Part shown: positions 8,646 through 16,782 of the stretch, one piece after another
Position numbering within the stretch: the first letter of the stretch is position 1
Layout: every line of letters starts with the position of its first letter
The notes under the pieces: model-generated
Databases searched by the model: none
Told to the model about the DNA's origin: nothing
What the model saw: only the letters and a program-made list of their open reading frames with translations
Origin: Desulfobacterales bacterium
GTDB taxonomy: Bacteria; Desulfobacterota; Desulfobacteria; Desulfobacterales; JALSRD01
Direction: 5' to 3'
Length of the DNA stretch: 60,720 nt
Assembly: GCA_026984935.1 (NCBI GenBank)
Contig: JALSRD010000045.1
Span: 1 to 60,720 of the forward strand
Translations under genes and position numbers: made by a program

Positions 8646-10031
8646 TCAGTCAAAATGGGTCAACGGCGGCTTCCCGATGGCATAGACGTTGAACCCGATG
8701 TCGTGCAGTTTCCGGTGATCGACGATATTGCGGCCGTCAAAGACAAAAGCCGGTTTTGCCATACATCGATAGATCCTGCGAAAATCCAGTTCGCGATACA
8801 ACGCCCACTCCGTCATCACCGCCAGGGCATGGGCGCCTTCGGCCGCCTCGTAGGGGTCTTTTACGTAGGAAACCCGTTTTCCGGCGGCCCCCAGGTCCCT
8901 GCGTGCATTGTCCAGCGCCTTGGGATCGGAAACGACCAGCTCGGCCTTTTCCTCCAGCAGCCGCTTACAGACATGGATGGCCGGGCTCTCACGCGTATCG
9001 CCGGTATCGGCTTTGAACGCAAATCCCAGGATGCAGATCTTTTTGCCGGCCAGGGTGTTGAACATGGCCGTCAGCATGAGGCGCACAAAGCGCTCTTTCT
9101 GGTAGTCGTTGATGTGCACCACTTTTTCCCAGTATTCGGCCACATCGTCGAGTCCGTAAAAGCGGCAGATATACACCAGGTTGAGGATGTCCTTCTTGAA
9201 ACAGGAACCGCCGAACCCCACACTGGCATTCAGGAAACGACTGCCGATCCTTTTATCGCGTCCCACGGCACCGGCCACACGCGTGACATCGGCATCCGTC
9301 TTTTCACACAGGGCTGAAATGGCATTGATGGATGAAATGCGCTGGGCCAGAAAGGCGTTGGAAACCAGTTTGGACAGTTCGCTGCTCCAGATGTCCGAAG
9401 TGATGATGCTCTCTGTCGGCACCCAGTTGCGGTAGATTTCAACCAACTGATCGCGTGCCTGCAATCCGCTCTCGGTCAGACGCGAACCGACGAGCACACG
9501 GTCCGGATTTTCAAGATCCCGAATCGCCGTGCCTTCGGCCAGAAATTCCGGATTGGAAAGGACCTCGAAATGCACATGGCTGTCATTGGACTTCAGGATC
9601 CTCTCCATGGCCAGGGCTGTTTTTACCGGCAGGGTGCTTTTTTCAACGATAATTTTGGGCGACTCCGCACAGGCCAGAATCGTGCGTGCGGTCTTTTCCC
9701 AGTATTGCAGGTCCGCGGCCATGCCGGCGCCCAAGCCGTAGGTCTTGGTCGGTGTGTTGACGCTCACAAAAATGATGTCGGCCTGCCGGATGCCGTCTTC
9801 GATGTCGGTGCTGAAGAACAGATTCCGGCCCCGTGCGGCGGCAACGACCGCATCGAGCCCCGGCTCATAAATGGGCAGCGCGTCGGAGTTCCACTGCGCA
9901 ATGCGCTCGGCATTGATATCCACAACGGTGACACGGTACTGTGGACACTTGGCGGCGATCATGGCCATGGTGGGTCCGCCCACATACCCGGCGCCGATGC
10001 ACAGGATCTTTTTTTCAAAATTCGGTTCCAT
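8646..10031 (-). CDS. ugd: UDP-glucose 6-dehydrogenase, eukaryote-like long form
   Basis: The 461-residue protein oxidises UDP-glucose to UDP-glucuronate in two NAD-dependent steps. The N-terminal loop is [20 protein letters not shown], and the catalytic cysteine is Cys277 in [11 protein letters not shown]. The length, the LPIYEPGLD segment and the overall pattern are closer to the animal-type UGDH (catalytic Cys276 in human) than to short bacterial Ugd proteins. A GAGGGGG stretch precedes the ATG. It is the first gene of the polysaccharide operon on this strand, directly feeding the downstream decarboxylase. Confidence 0.92.
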   Translation of the reverse strand: MEPNFEKKILCIGAGYVGGPTMAMIAAKCPQYRVTVVDINAERIAQWNSDALPIYEPGLDAVVAAARGRNLFFSTDIEDGIRQADIIFVSVNTPTKTYGLGAGMAADLQYWEKTARTILACAESPKIIVEKSTLPVKTALAMERILKSNDSHVHFEVLSNPEFLAEGTAIRDLENPDRVLVGSRLTESGLQARDQLVEIYRNWVPTESIITSDIWSSELSKLVSNAFLAQRISSINAISALCEKTDADVTRVAGAVGRDKRIGSRFLNASVGFGGSCFKKDILNLVYICRFYGLDDVAEYWEKVVHINDYQKERFVRLMLTAMFNTLAGKKICILGFAFKADTGDTRESPAIHVCKRLLEEKAELVVSDPKALDNARRDLGAAGKRVSYVKDPYEAAEGAHALAVMTEWALYRELDFRRIYRCMAKPAFVFDGRNIVDHRKLHDIGFNVYAIGKPPLTHFD

Positions 10032-10094
10032 TGTTTTGCGCCCCCTCTAAAAAACCCGCCTGCTTTTGTACCCGGTTGTCTGTCGATTGACACC

Positions 10095-10676
10095 TTATTG
10101 CATGATGACGATATCGCGTTTCGCTATACCATGTTCCACAAGTCTTTCGTAGATAGGCTCGTGATAGTCAACTGTTGTAATCAGCAGCTTGTCGAACGCT
10201 ATGATGCCAAGCTCGTCCAGGGTCAGGATTTTCATCCCGAAAAATTTTTCACCGCTCTTGCGTTCATCCACCACGGCTTTCAGTTCGAGAGCGGTGTCCT
10301 GCAGCGAAAGAAAGGCGATCTCGGCAAAATCTCCAACCCCGTAAAAGGCCATGCGCCGCACGCCACTTTCGTCAAGCGCCGTAAACAGCTTTTTCAGTTT
10401 GCGGCGCGCCTCCTTGAAGTAGCGGTAGGAAAACTGAATGTATTCGTAAGTCAACTGTGTCTTCTCGGCGGCGCCCTTGGGCGTCAGGATATACTTGACA
10501 CGATTTTTGGGAATCGTGGTAATCTTGAAGTACCCCTTCTGGGCCAGGCGTTTGATAAAGGAATTCACCAACCCCAATGAAATATTGAGCTTCTTGGCCA
10601 GATCCCTCTGGCTGGGAGCACCACTTTGGTCAATCTCTTCGAGCAGCTGCAGTGTTCGAAAATCCTGGGTGTCCAT
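10095..10676 (-). CDS. winged-helix regulator with C-terminal sugar/CoA-like sensor domain
   Basis: Residues about 1-75 of this 193-residue protein form a winged helix (SQRDLAKKLNISLGLVNSFI as helix-turn-helix, then YFKITTIPKNRVKYILTPKG as wing), like MarR-type regulators found beside exopolysaccharide clusters. Residues about 105-193 (RRMAFYGVGDFAEIAFLSLQ, then VVDERKSGEKFFGMKILTLD) resemble the Rossmann-like N-terminal fold of PglD-type or CoA-binding proteins. I infer that it senses a nucleotide-linked metabolite and controls the polysaccharide genes, which begin 63 bases downstream on the same strand. A possible operator lies upstream at 10907-10945. Confidence 0.7.
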   Translation of the reverse strand: MDTQDFRTLQLLEEIDQSGAPSQRDLAKKLNISLGLVNSFIKRLAQKGYFKITTIPKNRVKYILTPKGAAEKTQLTYEYIQFSYRYFKEARRKLKKLFTALDESGVRRMAFYGVGDFAEIAFLSLQDTALELKAVVDERKSGEKFFGMKILTLDELGIIAFDKLLITTVDYHEPIYERLVEHGIAKRDIVIMQ

Positions 10677-10906
10677 CAGAGTGATATCGTCGGTTTCAAG
10701 GTCGCGTGTCGAAAAAGCACAGCTCCGCCTGGTGGATTGCGATGCTGATAAGCGAAAACCATCTGTTTTTTCAGTATTTTTGTTTAGCCAAAAAGAATGT
10801 TCAGCTTTTGAACACGATCGGCGGCAAATGTCAAGCGGAAATGTCGCCCCGCACGCGCCACTGGCATGCCGTACCGTTAGCCGGCAGAATGGAATTGGAA
10901 AATCAG

Positions 10907-10945
10907 GTCAGTTATGGTATATTTTGGTATATTTTCTAAACTGAC
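10907..10945. promoter_or_regulatory. nested repeat, candidate operator
   Basis: A perfect 7-bp inverted repeat, GTCAGTT at 10907-10913 and AACTGAC at 10939-10945, encloses two exact tandem copies of GGTATATTTT (10916-10925 and 10926-10935). It lies in the 336-base divergent gap between the winged-helix regulator gene and the plus-strand membrane-protein gene, so it is well placed to control one or both. The rest of this gap is AT-rich without further recognisable features. The assignment as operator is inference. Confidence 0.45.
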
Positions 10946-11012
10946 AGGCGGAGGCAATCTTCATAAAGGGTATCGGAACTAAATCCGGGCTTGAAAACCT
11001 TGGCGGGCGTTT

Positions 11013-11759
11013 ATGAAACACGTGAAAGACAAAAGCCGCATCGGCATCGCCGCTTTTCTGGAAAAGAAAGAAATCAAGGATTATTTCGATACGCTCTTTT
11101 TCCTGATCGGCGGCATCGAATTCATTATCTTTATTGTCCACTTTATTGGTTCCATGGGACCCGGCAAGGGGCCCTTTCCCTGGAAACAGTACTTTTTCGT
11201 ATCCTTTCTGGCGCCGGTGGTGCTGATGTTTATCGTGGGCCTGATCGTCGTCGGCTTCAACTATTACCTGTTCGGCAATCAGAAAACGCCTTTCGATCTC
11301 GAAGAAAACCCCTTCGTGGGAACCCGCATCAAGCGCTTCGGCCACAGCTTTAAATTCCTGTTTTCCATCCTGCAGCAGGTGCCGGTGCTGGTCGGCCTGT
11401 TCGTTCTGGGGATCGGTTCGGTGGTTTTGTTCAAGCTGGATGCGATCTTAAAGGTGCTGGGGCATATCGGCGAAAAGGCCGCCTTTTATCTTTTCGTGAT
11501 CTTGTGCGTGCTGGTCTCCGGAACACTTGTTTTTCTTTTGCTCTGGCTCTATGGCCAGTTCAAACTCCACAAGTATCAGATTCAACGCCAGTGGGAGTAC
11601 CGCCACAAGGTCATCGAAACGGCGGGGCTGATCATTCTCGACAACAACGTCATCTGTGACAAGGATGGCAACATCATTTCTCCCGGCGAAGGGGTTGAAG
11701 CCATCGAAAACCAGACGCGAGAGACGCCTCCCGTCGCCGAAAAACGGCGCTTGAAGTGA
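11013..11759 (+). CDS. multi-pass membrane protein of unknown function
   Basis: The 248-residue product has four strong hydrophobic segments (about residues 27-46, 62-85, 122-143 and 155-182). They are followed by a soluble C-terminal tail of about 65 residues, basic at first (QFKLHKYQIQRQWEYRHKVI) and ending in a predicted beta turn (LDNNVICDKDGNIISPGEG). I do not recognise the family. It is monocistronic, divergent from the regulator gene and convergent with the E1-like gene, with only 22 bases between the two stops. The ribosome binding site before the ATG at 11013 is weak, so the start may differ. Confidence 0.6.
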   Translation: MKHVKDKSRIGIAAFLEKKEIKDYFDTLFFLIGGIEFIIFIVHFIGSMGPGKGPFPWKQYFFVSFLAPVVLMFIVGLIVVGFNYYLFGNQKTPFDLEENPFVGTRIKRFGHSFKFLFSILQQVPVLVGLFVLGIGSVVLFKLDAILKVLGHIGEKAAFYLFVILCVLVSGTLVFLLLWLYGQFKLHKYQIQRQWEYRHKVIETAGLIILDNNVICDKDGNIISPGEGVEAIENQTRETPPVAEKRRLK

Positions 11760-11781
11760 TGCGCTCTGCGGACGCGGCCGC

Positions 11782-13041
11782 TTACCATTTCTCCGCGCCG
11801 GCTGCGCCGTAAAAGATGTTTTGGGGCGCATGTCCGTCCAGCAGCCGGCGGCAGGCATCCACCATGAAACCGGCCACCACCTGGTTGGTCATGATCACCG
11901 AGGGATCCGGTTGGTAGCTGCAGGACGCCCTGGAACCTGAGCTGCCGGTAATTTTTCGCGCGGCCACGACATCGTAAAGGCCCAGAAGTTCAGCCGGTGT
12001 GGGCCCTTTTGCATGCGGGTCATATACAATCACCTGGCCGGTCTCAACGCCGGTACCGCCGCTGATGAGCACTTTTTGGCCCGCCCGGCACGTCTCGCTG
12101 AGCGCGATGCGGCTCTCGAAGTTATCCACGCAGTCGAAGACCACCTGGTAATCCGAAATATCGCTGGCAGCGTCGAAGCGCCGGACCGCGGCGTCGGTTT
12201 CCATCCGGTAGAAACGCTTCAGCCGCCGGCTGAGCGTTTCCGCCTTGCTCTGGCCGACCGCATCGTACAGCAGCACCTGGCGGTTCAGGTTTGTCGTCTC
12301 CACCGTATCCGGGTCCATGAAGGTGACCCGTGTAAAACCGCTGAAAGCCAGCCCCAGCCCCACAAAATTTCCCAGCGCGCCGGCGCCCACGACCAGGATT
12401 TTCGGCATCGCTCCGGGAGCCGGCACTGTTTTACGCACATATTGGACCACCTCGGGTGAGACCGGACGCTGCATCAGGATGTTTTTCGTATCCTCCAGCA
12501 CCAAGCCCGCGGCAATGATATCCAGCACGCCGTCATCGAAATGCGCCGCCGGAAGGTTGTAGGGCGGCAGGATGCGCCGGATATCCTCCCATTCGCGCCC
12601 CCGCCGGTAGCAGAAAATGCGCAAGCCGCGCTGTGAACCTTTTTCGAACAAAAACCCCCGGATGACGGGCATGTTCCGGGAGAAGCCCTGATTCAAAAGC
12701 AGCTTGCCGGCCAGTGCGAACCGGCTCAGGTCGACGATCAGATCGCAGCGCCCGAGCAGGTCGTCCGCCAAAGGATAAGTATAGTACCCTTTTATGTGTG
12801 CCAGTTCGAGCCGTGGATTCAGCCGCCGGGCCGCTCCGGTCAGCACCTTGTCGAGCACGGGTGCGATGGCGACCACCTGGTTGATGCCCAGCGCCGCCGC
12901 GGACAGAACGTAAATTGATGCCAGCCGGTCATCGTCACCCACCACGCAGATCCGCGCCCGCCCGACGGCGTCCTGGTCCCAGCCCGCGATCCTGAGTTGC
13001 CGATCCAGCCGCGCTTCATCGATAGCCGCCGGTTTGCCCAT
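11782..13041 (-). CDS. two-domain E1-like (ThiF-family) activating enzyme
   Basis: The 419-residue protein contains two Rossmann halves. The N-terminal half (about 12-205) starts RQLRIAGWDQDAVGRARICV but its nucleotide loop reads VVGDDDRLAS, lacking the glycine motif, so it is probably inactive. The C-terminal half (about 213-419) is intact: GAGALG at 219-224, the acidic residue in DPDTVETTNLNRQ (243-255), D303/D306 in DCVDNFESR, and a cysteine at 374 in SRASCSYQPDPSV, where E1-like proteins often carry the thioester cysteine. It would adenylate a ubiquitin-like C-terminus. It is the last gene of the six-gene operon, three bases after the JAMM gene. The partner protein is not proven. Confidence 0.85.
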   Translation of the reverse strand: MGKPAAIDEARLDRQLRIAGWDQDAVGRARICVVGDDDRLASIYVLSAAALGINQVVAIAPVLDKVLTGAARRLNPRLELAHIKGYYTYPLADDLLGRCDLIVDLSRFALAGKLLLNQGFSRNMPVIRGFLFEKGSQRGLRIFCYRRGREWEDIRRILPPYNLPAAHFDDGVLDIIAAGLVLEDTKNILMQRPVSPEVVQYVRKTVPAPGAMPKILVVGAGALGNFVGLGLAFSGFTRVTFMDPDTVETTNLNRQVLLYDAVGQSKAETLSRRLKRFYRMETDAAVRRFDAASDISDYQVVFDCVDNFESRIALSETCRAGQKVLISGGTGVETGQVIVYDPHAKGPTPAELLGLYDVVAARKITGSSGSRASCSYQPDPSVIMTNQVVAGFMVDACRRLLDGHAPQNIFYGAAGAEKW

Positions 13042-13044
13042 TGC

Positions 13045-13839
13045 CTACATGCGCTCGATGTTTTCCGCCCGTGCGGCGGGGTTTATGGCGTCCCTGACGA
13101 TCTGTTCCAACGCACGGGCATCGGCGTCCGCAAAAAGCGGCGGCGTATCGTGCACCACGAGTTCGGCCTCCTGAAAGTCCACCGACGTTTCTTTCGAAAG
13201 CACGGCGGTTTTTTTGTAGTGCACCTCCTGCACGTGCCACCCACTGTCTCCGATGACGATGGCGTAACTGAAGCCGCCGTAAACGCTTTCCAGCAGTCGG
13301 GCGGCTGTCACGGGGCGATCGGTGACAAGCGTCACGCTGCCCTCCTGCAGCCGTTGCGGCGTATATTGGTTTTCGGCCAGCAGGCTGAGGTCCCCGATAA
13401 TGACTTCCCTCTTGGACAGCACACGCTTGGCGCGCGAGGTGACGAAATCGAGTACGGTGAGGTGATTTTTGCGGTCCGTTTCGGAAAAATGCGCGTATTT
13501 CAGAACGCCGTGGGAGTGTATCCAGCCGTTGATGAGCCGGTCCGGTGGCAGCGACGTCTGAAAGGCGGCGATGGGCTGCGCCGCCAGCGCCGTATACTCG
13601 ATGCGGTTCTGGTCGTTGGGCGGCAACCCGACATCGACGATGAGCTCCGGATGTGCCGCTTCCGCCAGCGTAAAGCCGTACCATTCGAAGCTGCGCCCGT
13701 GGATCTCGCGAACCAGTTGACTGATCTTAAACGCTTTGTCCCGGGCGTATGAGGTCATGAAGACCTTCTGCGGCAGGTGCGCCAGAACGACTTCCTCCGG
13801 CGGCCGGCGTTTTAGCGCCGACAGGCTCTTGATCCTCAC
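13045..13839 (-). CDS. JAMM/JAB-domain metalloprotease (candidate deconjugase)
   Basis: The 264-residue protein carries a complete JAMM zinc site in about the first 130 residues: Glu52 in SFEWYG, His108 and His110 in WIHSHG, Ser119 and Asp122 in HFSETD. Spacing is HxHx8SxxD, close to the canonical x7. Such enzymes hydrolyse isopeptide bonds or trim precursors of ubiquitin-like proteins. Residues about 150-264 are an extra domain rich in beta strands that I do not recognise. The start is a GTG at 13839 overlapping the TGA of the ClpX-like gene (GTGA), implying coupled translation. Its position between the unfoldase and E1-like genes argues for removal of a modifier during unfolding. Confidence 0.85.
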   Translation of the reverse strand: MRIKSLSALKRRPPEEVVLAHLPQKVFMTSYARDKAFKISQLVREIHGRSFEWYGFTLAEAAHPELIVDVGLPPNDQNRIEYTALAAQPIAAFQTSLPPDRLINGWIHSHGVLKYAHFSETDRKNHLTVLDFVTSRAKRVLSKREVIIGDLSLLAENQYTPQRLQEGSVTLVTDRPVTAARLLESVYGGFSYAIVIGDSGWHVQEVHYKKTAVLSKETSVDFQEAELVVHDTPPLFADADARALEQIVRDAINPAARAENIERM

Positions 13840-14939
13840 CGCAGCCTCGCCTGCATATAGTTTTCGTCAACCACCAACTCTCCGGTATAATTCCCCGGCA
13901 GGTCGTACATGTCCTCTATCAGCACCCGGTGCAAAATGCCGGTCAGGCCGCGCGCTCCGGTGCCCTCACGCTGCGCCAGGCGGGCGACTTCGGACAGGGC
14001 GGCGTCCGTGAATTTCAATTCGATCCCCCATGCCCGCAGATCCTCCACATAAGCCAGCAGCGGGCTGTCTTCACTGCGCGTCATGATGCGCCGGAGGTCC
14101 CGGGATGTCAACGCGTCATAGACGATTTTGACCGGAAAGCGCCCCATGAGCTGACGTTCCATGCCAAAGGACACCAGGTCTTCGGACAGCAGGTAGTCCT
14201 GCCAGTCGCCCGTATAATTCTGCTTTTGCATGCGTTTCTTAACCAGCTGATCCAGGTTTTCATACGCGCCGCCGGCGATGAACAGGACATGCCGGGTGGA
14301 CAAAAGGATTCTTTCGCGCCCGATTTCGATGCTGTTTTCCACACCCTCGACGAGTTTCAGCAACCCTTTCTGCACCCCCTTGCCGGACACGTCCTTGAAG
14401 GCCACGCCGTCCGTGGCGATCTTGTCGATCTCGTCCAGGTACACGATGCCCATCTGCGCCACGTGGGGGTTGCCGCCGGCGATCAGCAAAAGGTCCACCA
14501 GAATGTCGTTGGCGTTCTGGCCCACGTAACCCACTTCGGAAAAACGCGTCAGATCCTCCTCGATGAAAGGGACGCCCACCAGCGCCGAAGCGGTTGCGCT
14601 GCTGTAGGTTTTGCCGCAGCCGGTGGGCCCCACGAGCAGGATGTTGGCCTTGGGCGTTTTGGCGGTCCGAAGGGCGATGTCGATGTCTCCGCCGGTTTCG
14701 ATCAGGGCCTCTTTCAGCGCGTTGGCCAGCCGTTTGTAGTGAAAGGCAATGGCCGTGGCGATCACCTTTTTGCCCTTTGTCTGGCCGATCACGAAGCGGT
14801 CCATCTGCGCCTTCAGGTCGGCCGGTGTTTGGTTGAATTCGATAATGTTCTGCACGGCCTCACTGGTCTGCTGGGCACGCTGGGCGCGTATTTTCTCCTC
14901 GATCAGCTGCCTTTTCTCATCGGACAGTCTGTCGTTCAT
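13836..14939 (-). CDS. ClpX-like AAA+ unfoldase without zinc domain or ClpP-docking loop
   Basis: The 367-residue protein follows ClpX through the AAA+ core: Walker A GPTGCGKT (104-111), pore loop GYVGQ (137-141), Walker B YLDEID (167-172), arginine-finger region GRFPV (266-270) and sensor 2 GARGL (328-332) followed by MYDLPG. It lacks the N-terminal zinc-binding dimerisation domain. The IGF/L loop that docks ClpP is absent: the equivalent stretch reads KKRMQKQNYTGDWQDYLLSE. The RKH pore loop is also missing. It therefore probably unfolds substrates without ClpP. The start at 14939 has GGAGAAGCC before it and overlaps the upstream stop (ATGA). An earlier in-frame ATG at 14981 lies inside the upstream gene. 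Confidence 0.85.
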   Translation of the reverse strand: MNDRLSDEKRQLIEEKIRAQRAQQTSEAVQNIIEFNQTPADLKAQMDRFVIGQTKGKKVIATAIAFHYKRLANALKEALIETGGDIDIALRTAKTPKANILLVGPTGCGKTYSSATASALVGVPFIEEDLTRFSEVGYVGQNANDILVDLLLIAGGNPHVAQMGIVYLDEIDKIATDGVAFKDVSGKGVQKGLLKLVEGVENSIEIGRERILLSTRHVLFIAGGAYENLDQLVKKRMQKQNYTGDWQDYLLSEDLVSFGMERQLMGRFPVKIVYDALTSRDLRRIMTRSEDSPLLAYVEDLRAWGIELKFTDAALSEVARLAQREGTGARGLTGILHRVLIEDMYDLPGNYTGELVVDENYMQARLR

Positions 14940-15592
14940 GGCTTCTCCGTTTTGGTCTCCGGTTTTCCTGAAAAGTTCCATCCGGCGGTAGGCGGACCCA
15001 CCGGGAAAACTCGTTGTGGCAGGTCACTATTCGATTTTTCGATCACCCCGGCCAGAACGCGCAGGTATGCGAGTTGCTTTGCAAGTGCATCCAGCCGCCG
15101 GCGCGTTTTGTCCTCCGGGGACTCGTCTAGGGTGCGCAAAACATCCATTTGCCGTGACAGCTCCTTTATCCGGCGGCGGACGCGTTCACCCATCAGCAGC
15201 GTGCCGAAATGGCATTTTTGCAGCCGGTCCGCCGGAATATGGGGATTGAGGCCGTACAGCCTGCGGCATACAAGAATTTCTTCCGGCGCGGTGACGTAAT
15301 CGAGGTATGGGCAGTCGATTTTTCGTATGATGGACCCGGCCAGATCGTACGCACGGCTGTGCAGCAGGACGAACAGGGGCATCTCCAAAGGCGCCTTAGG
15401 CGGCAGCCTAAGCGGTTGACGGAGCAGGTCGCGTCCGGGCTCCATAGCGGCCGCGTCGAGTTGCTTTAAAAAGGTATCTTCCAGGCCGTAGACGCCGACG
15501 ATGCTGCCGATGCGGTCGAACAGGGTCCGCTTAAAAGCGCTTTTCCGGTGCGTGTGCGCACGTTTCGCCTTGATGTTTGCAACAAGATCCAT
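14936..15592 (-). CDS. unrecognised helical protein of the ubiquitin-like operon
   Basis: I do not recognise this 218-residue protein. It appears mainly alpha-helical, with a probable coiled coil around residues 133-185 (RVRRRIKELSRQMDVLRTLD and following). It has a low-complexity tail rich in proline, lysine and threonine. Three cysteines lie in KIDCPYL, EILVCRR and QKCHFG. The start ATG shares a base with the stop of the preceding gene (TGATG at 15592) and its stop overlaps the ClpX-like start. This double coupling implies a fixed stoichiometry, perhaps as an adaptor or scaffold between the E2-like protein and the unfoldase. That role is inference only. Confidence 0.65.
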   Translation of the reverse strand: MDLVANIKAKRAHTHRKSAFKRTLFDRIGSIVGVYGLEDTFLKQLDAAAMEPGRDLLRQPLRLPPKAPLEMPLFVLLHSRAYDLAGSIIRKIDCPYLDYVTAPEEILVCRRLYGLNPHIPADRLQKCHFGTLLMGERVRRRIKELSRQMDVLRTLDESPEDKTRRRLDALAKQLAYLRVLAGVIEKSNSDLPQRVFPVGPPTAGWNFSGKPETKTEKP

Positions 15593-16770
15593 CAGATCAA
15601 ATCGTTTTTCACCTCCACCTGTCCAGACAGGACGTCAGGGTGATCGGATGGGATGCGCAGGTCTTCAAAATGGACGGCTGTTTCTTCAGCCGCAGGGTCC
15701 AGGCGGTGATAGCCGTTGCGTCGGCGGCGGTCGTAGCCGTAGAACAGGGCGTTCAAGCCGGCCTCTAAAACGGCAATAGCCGCCGGGGGCGTGAACTTTC
15801 CGGGCAAGGTGAAATCGCCCATGCAGATCTCCTGTCCTGAAGCATGGCGGTATAAAAAAGGATGCTTGTATTTTTCCAGCACCCTGGGTTTCAGAACACC
15901 GTGAGTGGAAAGCGCCACCCGGCAATCCGGGAAAAGGTAGATGCGGCCGTAAAAGTCTTTCAAGGCAAAAGGCCCGGTGTGTTTGTAAATGATATATTCC
16001 CCGGTGCCGTCGACACGGTAAAAGCCGAATCCGTCGATCTCCAGCCAGCCTCTGCGTGCCAGGTGCACCAGTACCTCGGCTTGCGAATCAGGCAGTTTTT
16101 CGGACGGCGCCTGGGTGTGCAGCATTTTTTGCAAGCGCCTTTTCTGTGCATCCAGATACCGGGCGCGGGCCGCATGCCGCAGCCAGTCGTCCAGCACACG
16201 GCCGGAAACCGGCCCCGGTGTGAGGGGCCGGATGGGCGCTATCTGCTTTTCAAGGCGGGACAGCATCTGCCGCAGGTCTTTTTTCCCCTGCTTCGGCCGG
16301 GATTCGCCTGAACGTTTCCCGCCGGTGCCGAGCTTAGCTGTAATCAGGCCGAAAATTTCTTTTTTGTCGCCGGGGCAGCGGCGAAAACCTTTGCTGCGCC
16401 TCACGAAATGGGGCATCACCTCAAATAAGATGGCCATCAACAGTGCATCGATGCCGCCTGAATCACAGGCACGCGTGTATTCATCAAATTCGGATTTTAT
16501 ATCGGCCGCCCACCGGCTGTCCAAAAGAGCGTAATTTTCCACCAGTGAATCCAGCTGCACGGTTTGCACGAAGCGCCTGCCCCTCCTTTCGATCACCAGT
16601 GGCGGATCCACCGTTGGGCCAGAGTCTTGTCGGCCGCCGCATACCGGCCGTGCCGCGGCTTCTCTTGCAATGCTGGGGTCCAGCAGCAGCGGCGCATACA
16701 AGACCTCGTGCTGCACGATAAATTCGATGTCCGAATCCCGATCCCGCGGTTGCCGCCAAAATAGTGTCAT
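15592..16770 (-). CDS. protein with C-terminal E2/UBC-like domain
   Basis: The 392-residue protein ends with a segment that follows the ubiquitin-conjugating E2 pattern. A beta-meander (YGRIYLFPDCRVAL) leads to KYKHPFLY, matching the E2 HPN/HPxxY step. Then comes GQEICMGDF, with Cys316 in the active-site position, and FTPPAAIAVLEAGLNALF, like the E2 helix after W-x-P. It also recalls PRTRC protein B/Prok-E2 family D in length and arrangement. The N-terminal 230 residues are unrecognised and contain a basic linker. I prefer the ATG at 16770. A TTG at 16779 would add three residues. It follows the first gene by 12 bases and couples to the next by TGATG. Confidence 0.6.
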   Translation of the reverse strand: MTLFWRQPRDRDSDIEFIVQHEVLYAPLLLDPSIAREAAARPVCGGRQDSGPTVDPPLVIERRGRRFVQTVQLDSLVENYALLDSRWAADIKSEFDEYTRACDSGGIDALLMAILFEVMPHFVRRSKGFRRCPGDKKEIFGLITAKLGTGGKRSGESRPKQGKKDLRQMLSRLEKQIAPIRPLTPGPVSGRVLDDWLRHAARARYLDAQKRRLQKMLHTQAPSEKLPDSQAEVLVHLARRGWLEIDGFGFYRVDGTGEYIIYKHTGPFALKDFYGRIYLFPDCRVALSTHGVLKPRVLEKYKHPFLYRHASGQEICMGDFTLPGKFTPPAAIAVLEAGLNALFYGYDRRRRNGYHRLDPAAEETAVHFEDLRIPSDHPDVLSGQVEVKNDLI

Positions 16771-16782
16771 GTTGCGCAAATC

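Noticed and set aside
10916-10935. CRISPR-like direct repeats
   Set aside because: There are only two 10-base units with no spacers. This is regulatory geometry, not a CRISPR array.
14936-14981. Earlier ATG at 14981 as the start of the ClpX-like protein
   Set aside because: It lies within the upstream coding sequence, and the ATG at 14939 has a strong ribosome binding site and the ATGA coupling seen across the operon.
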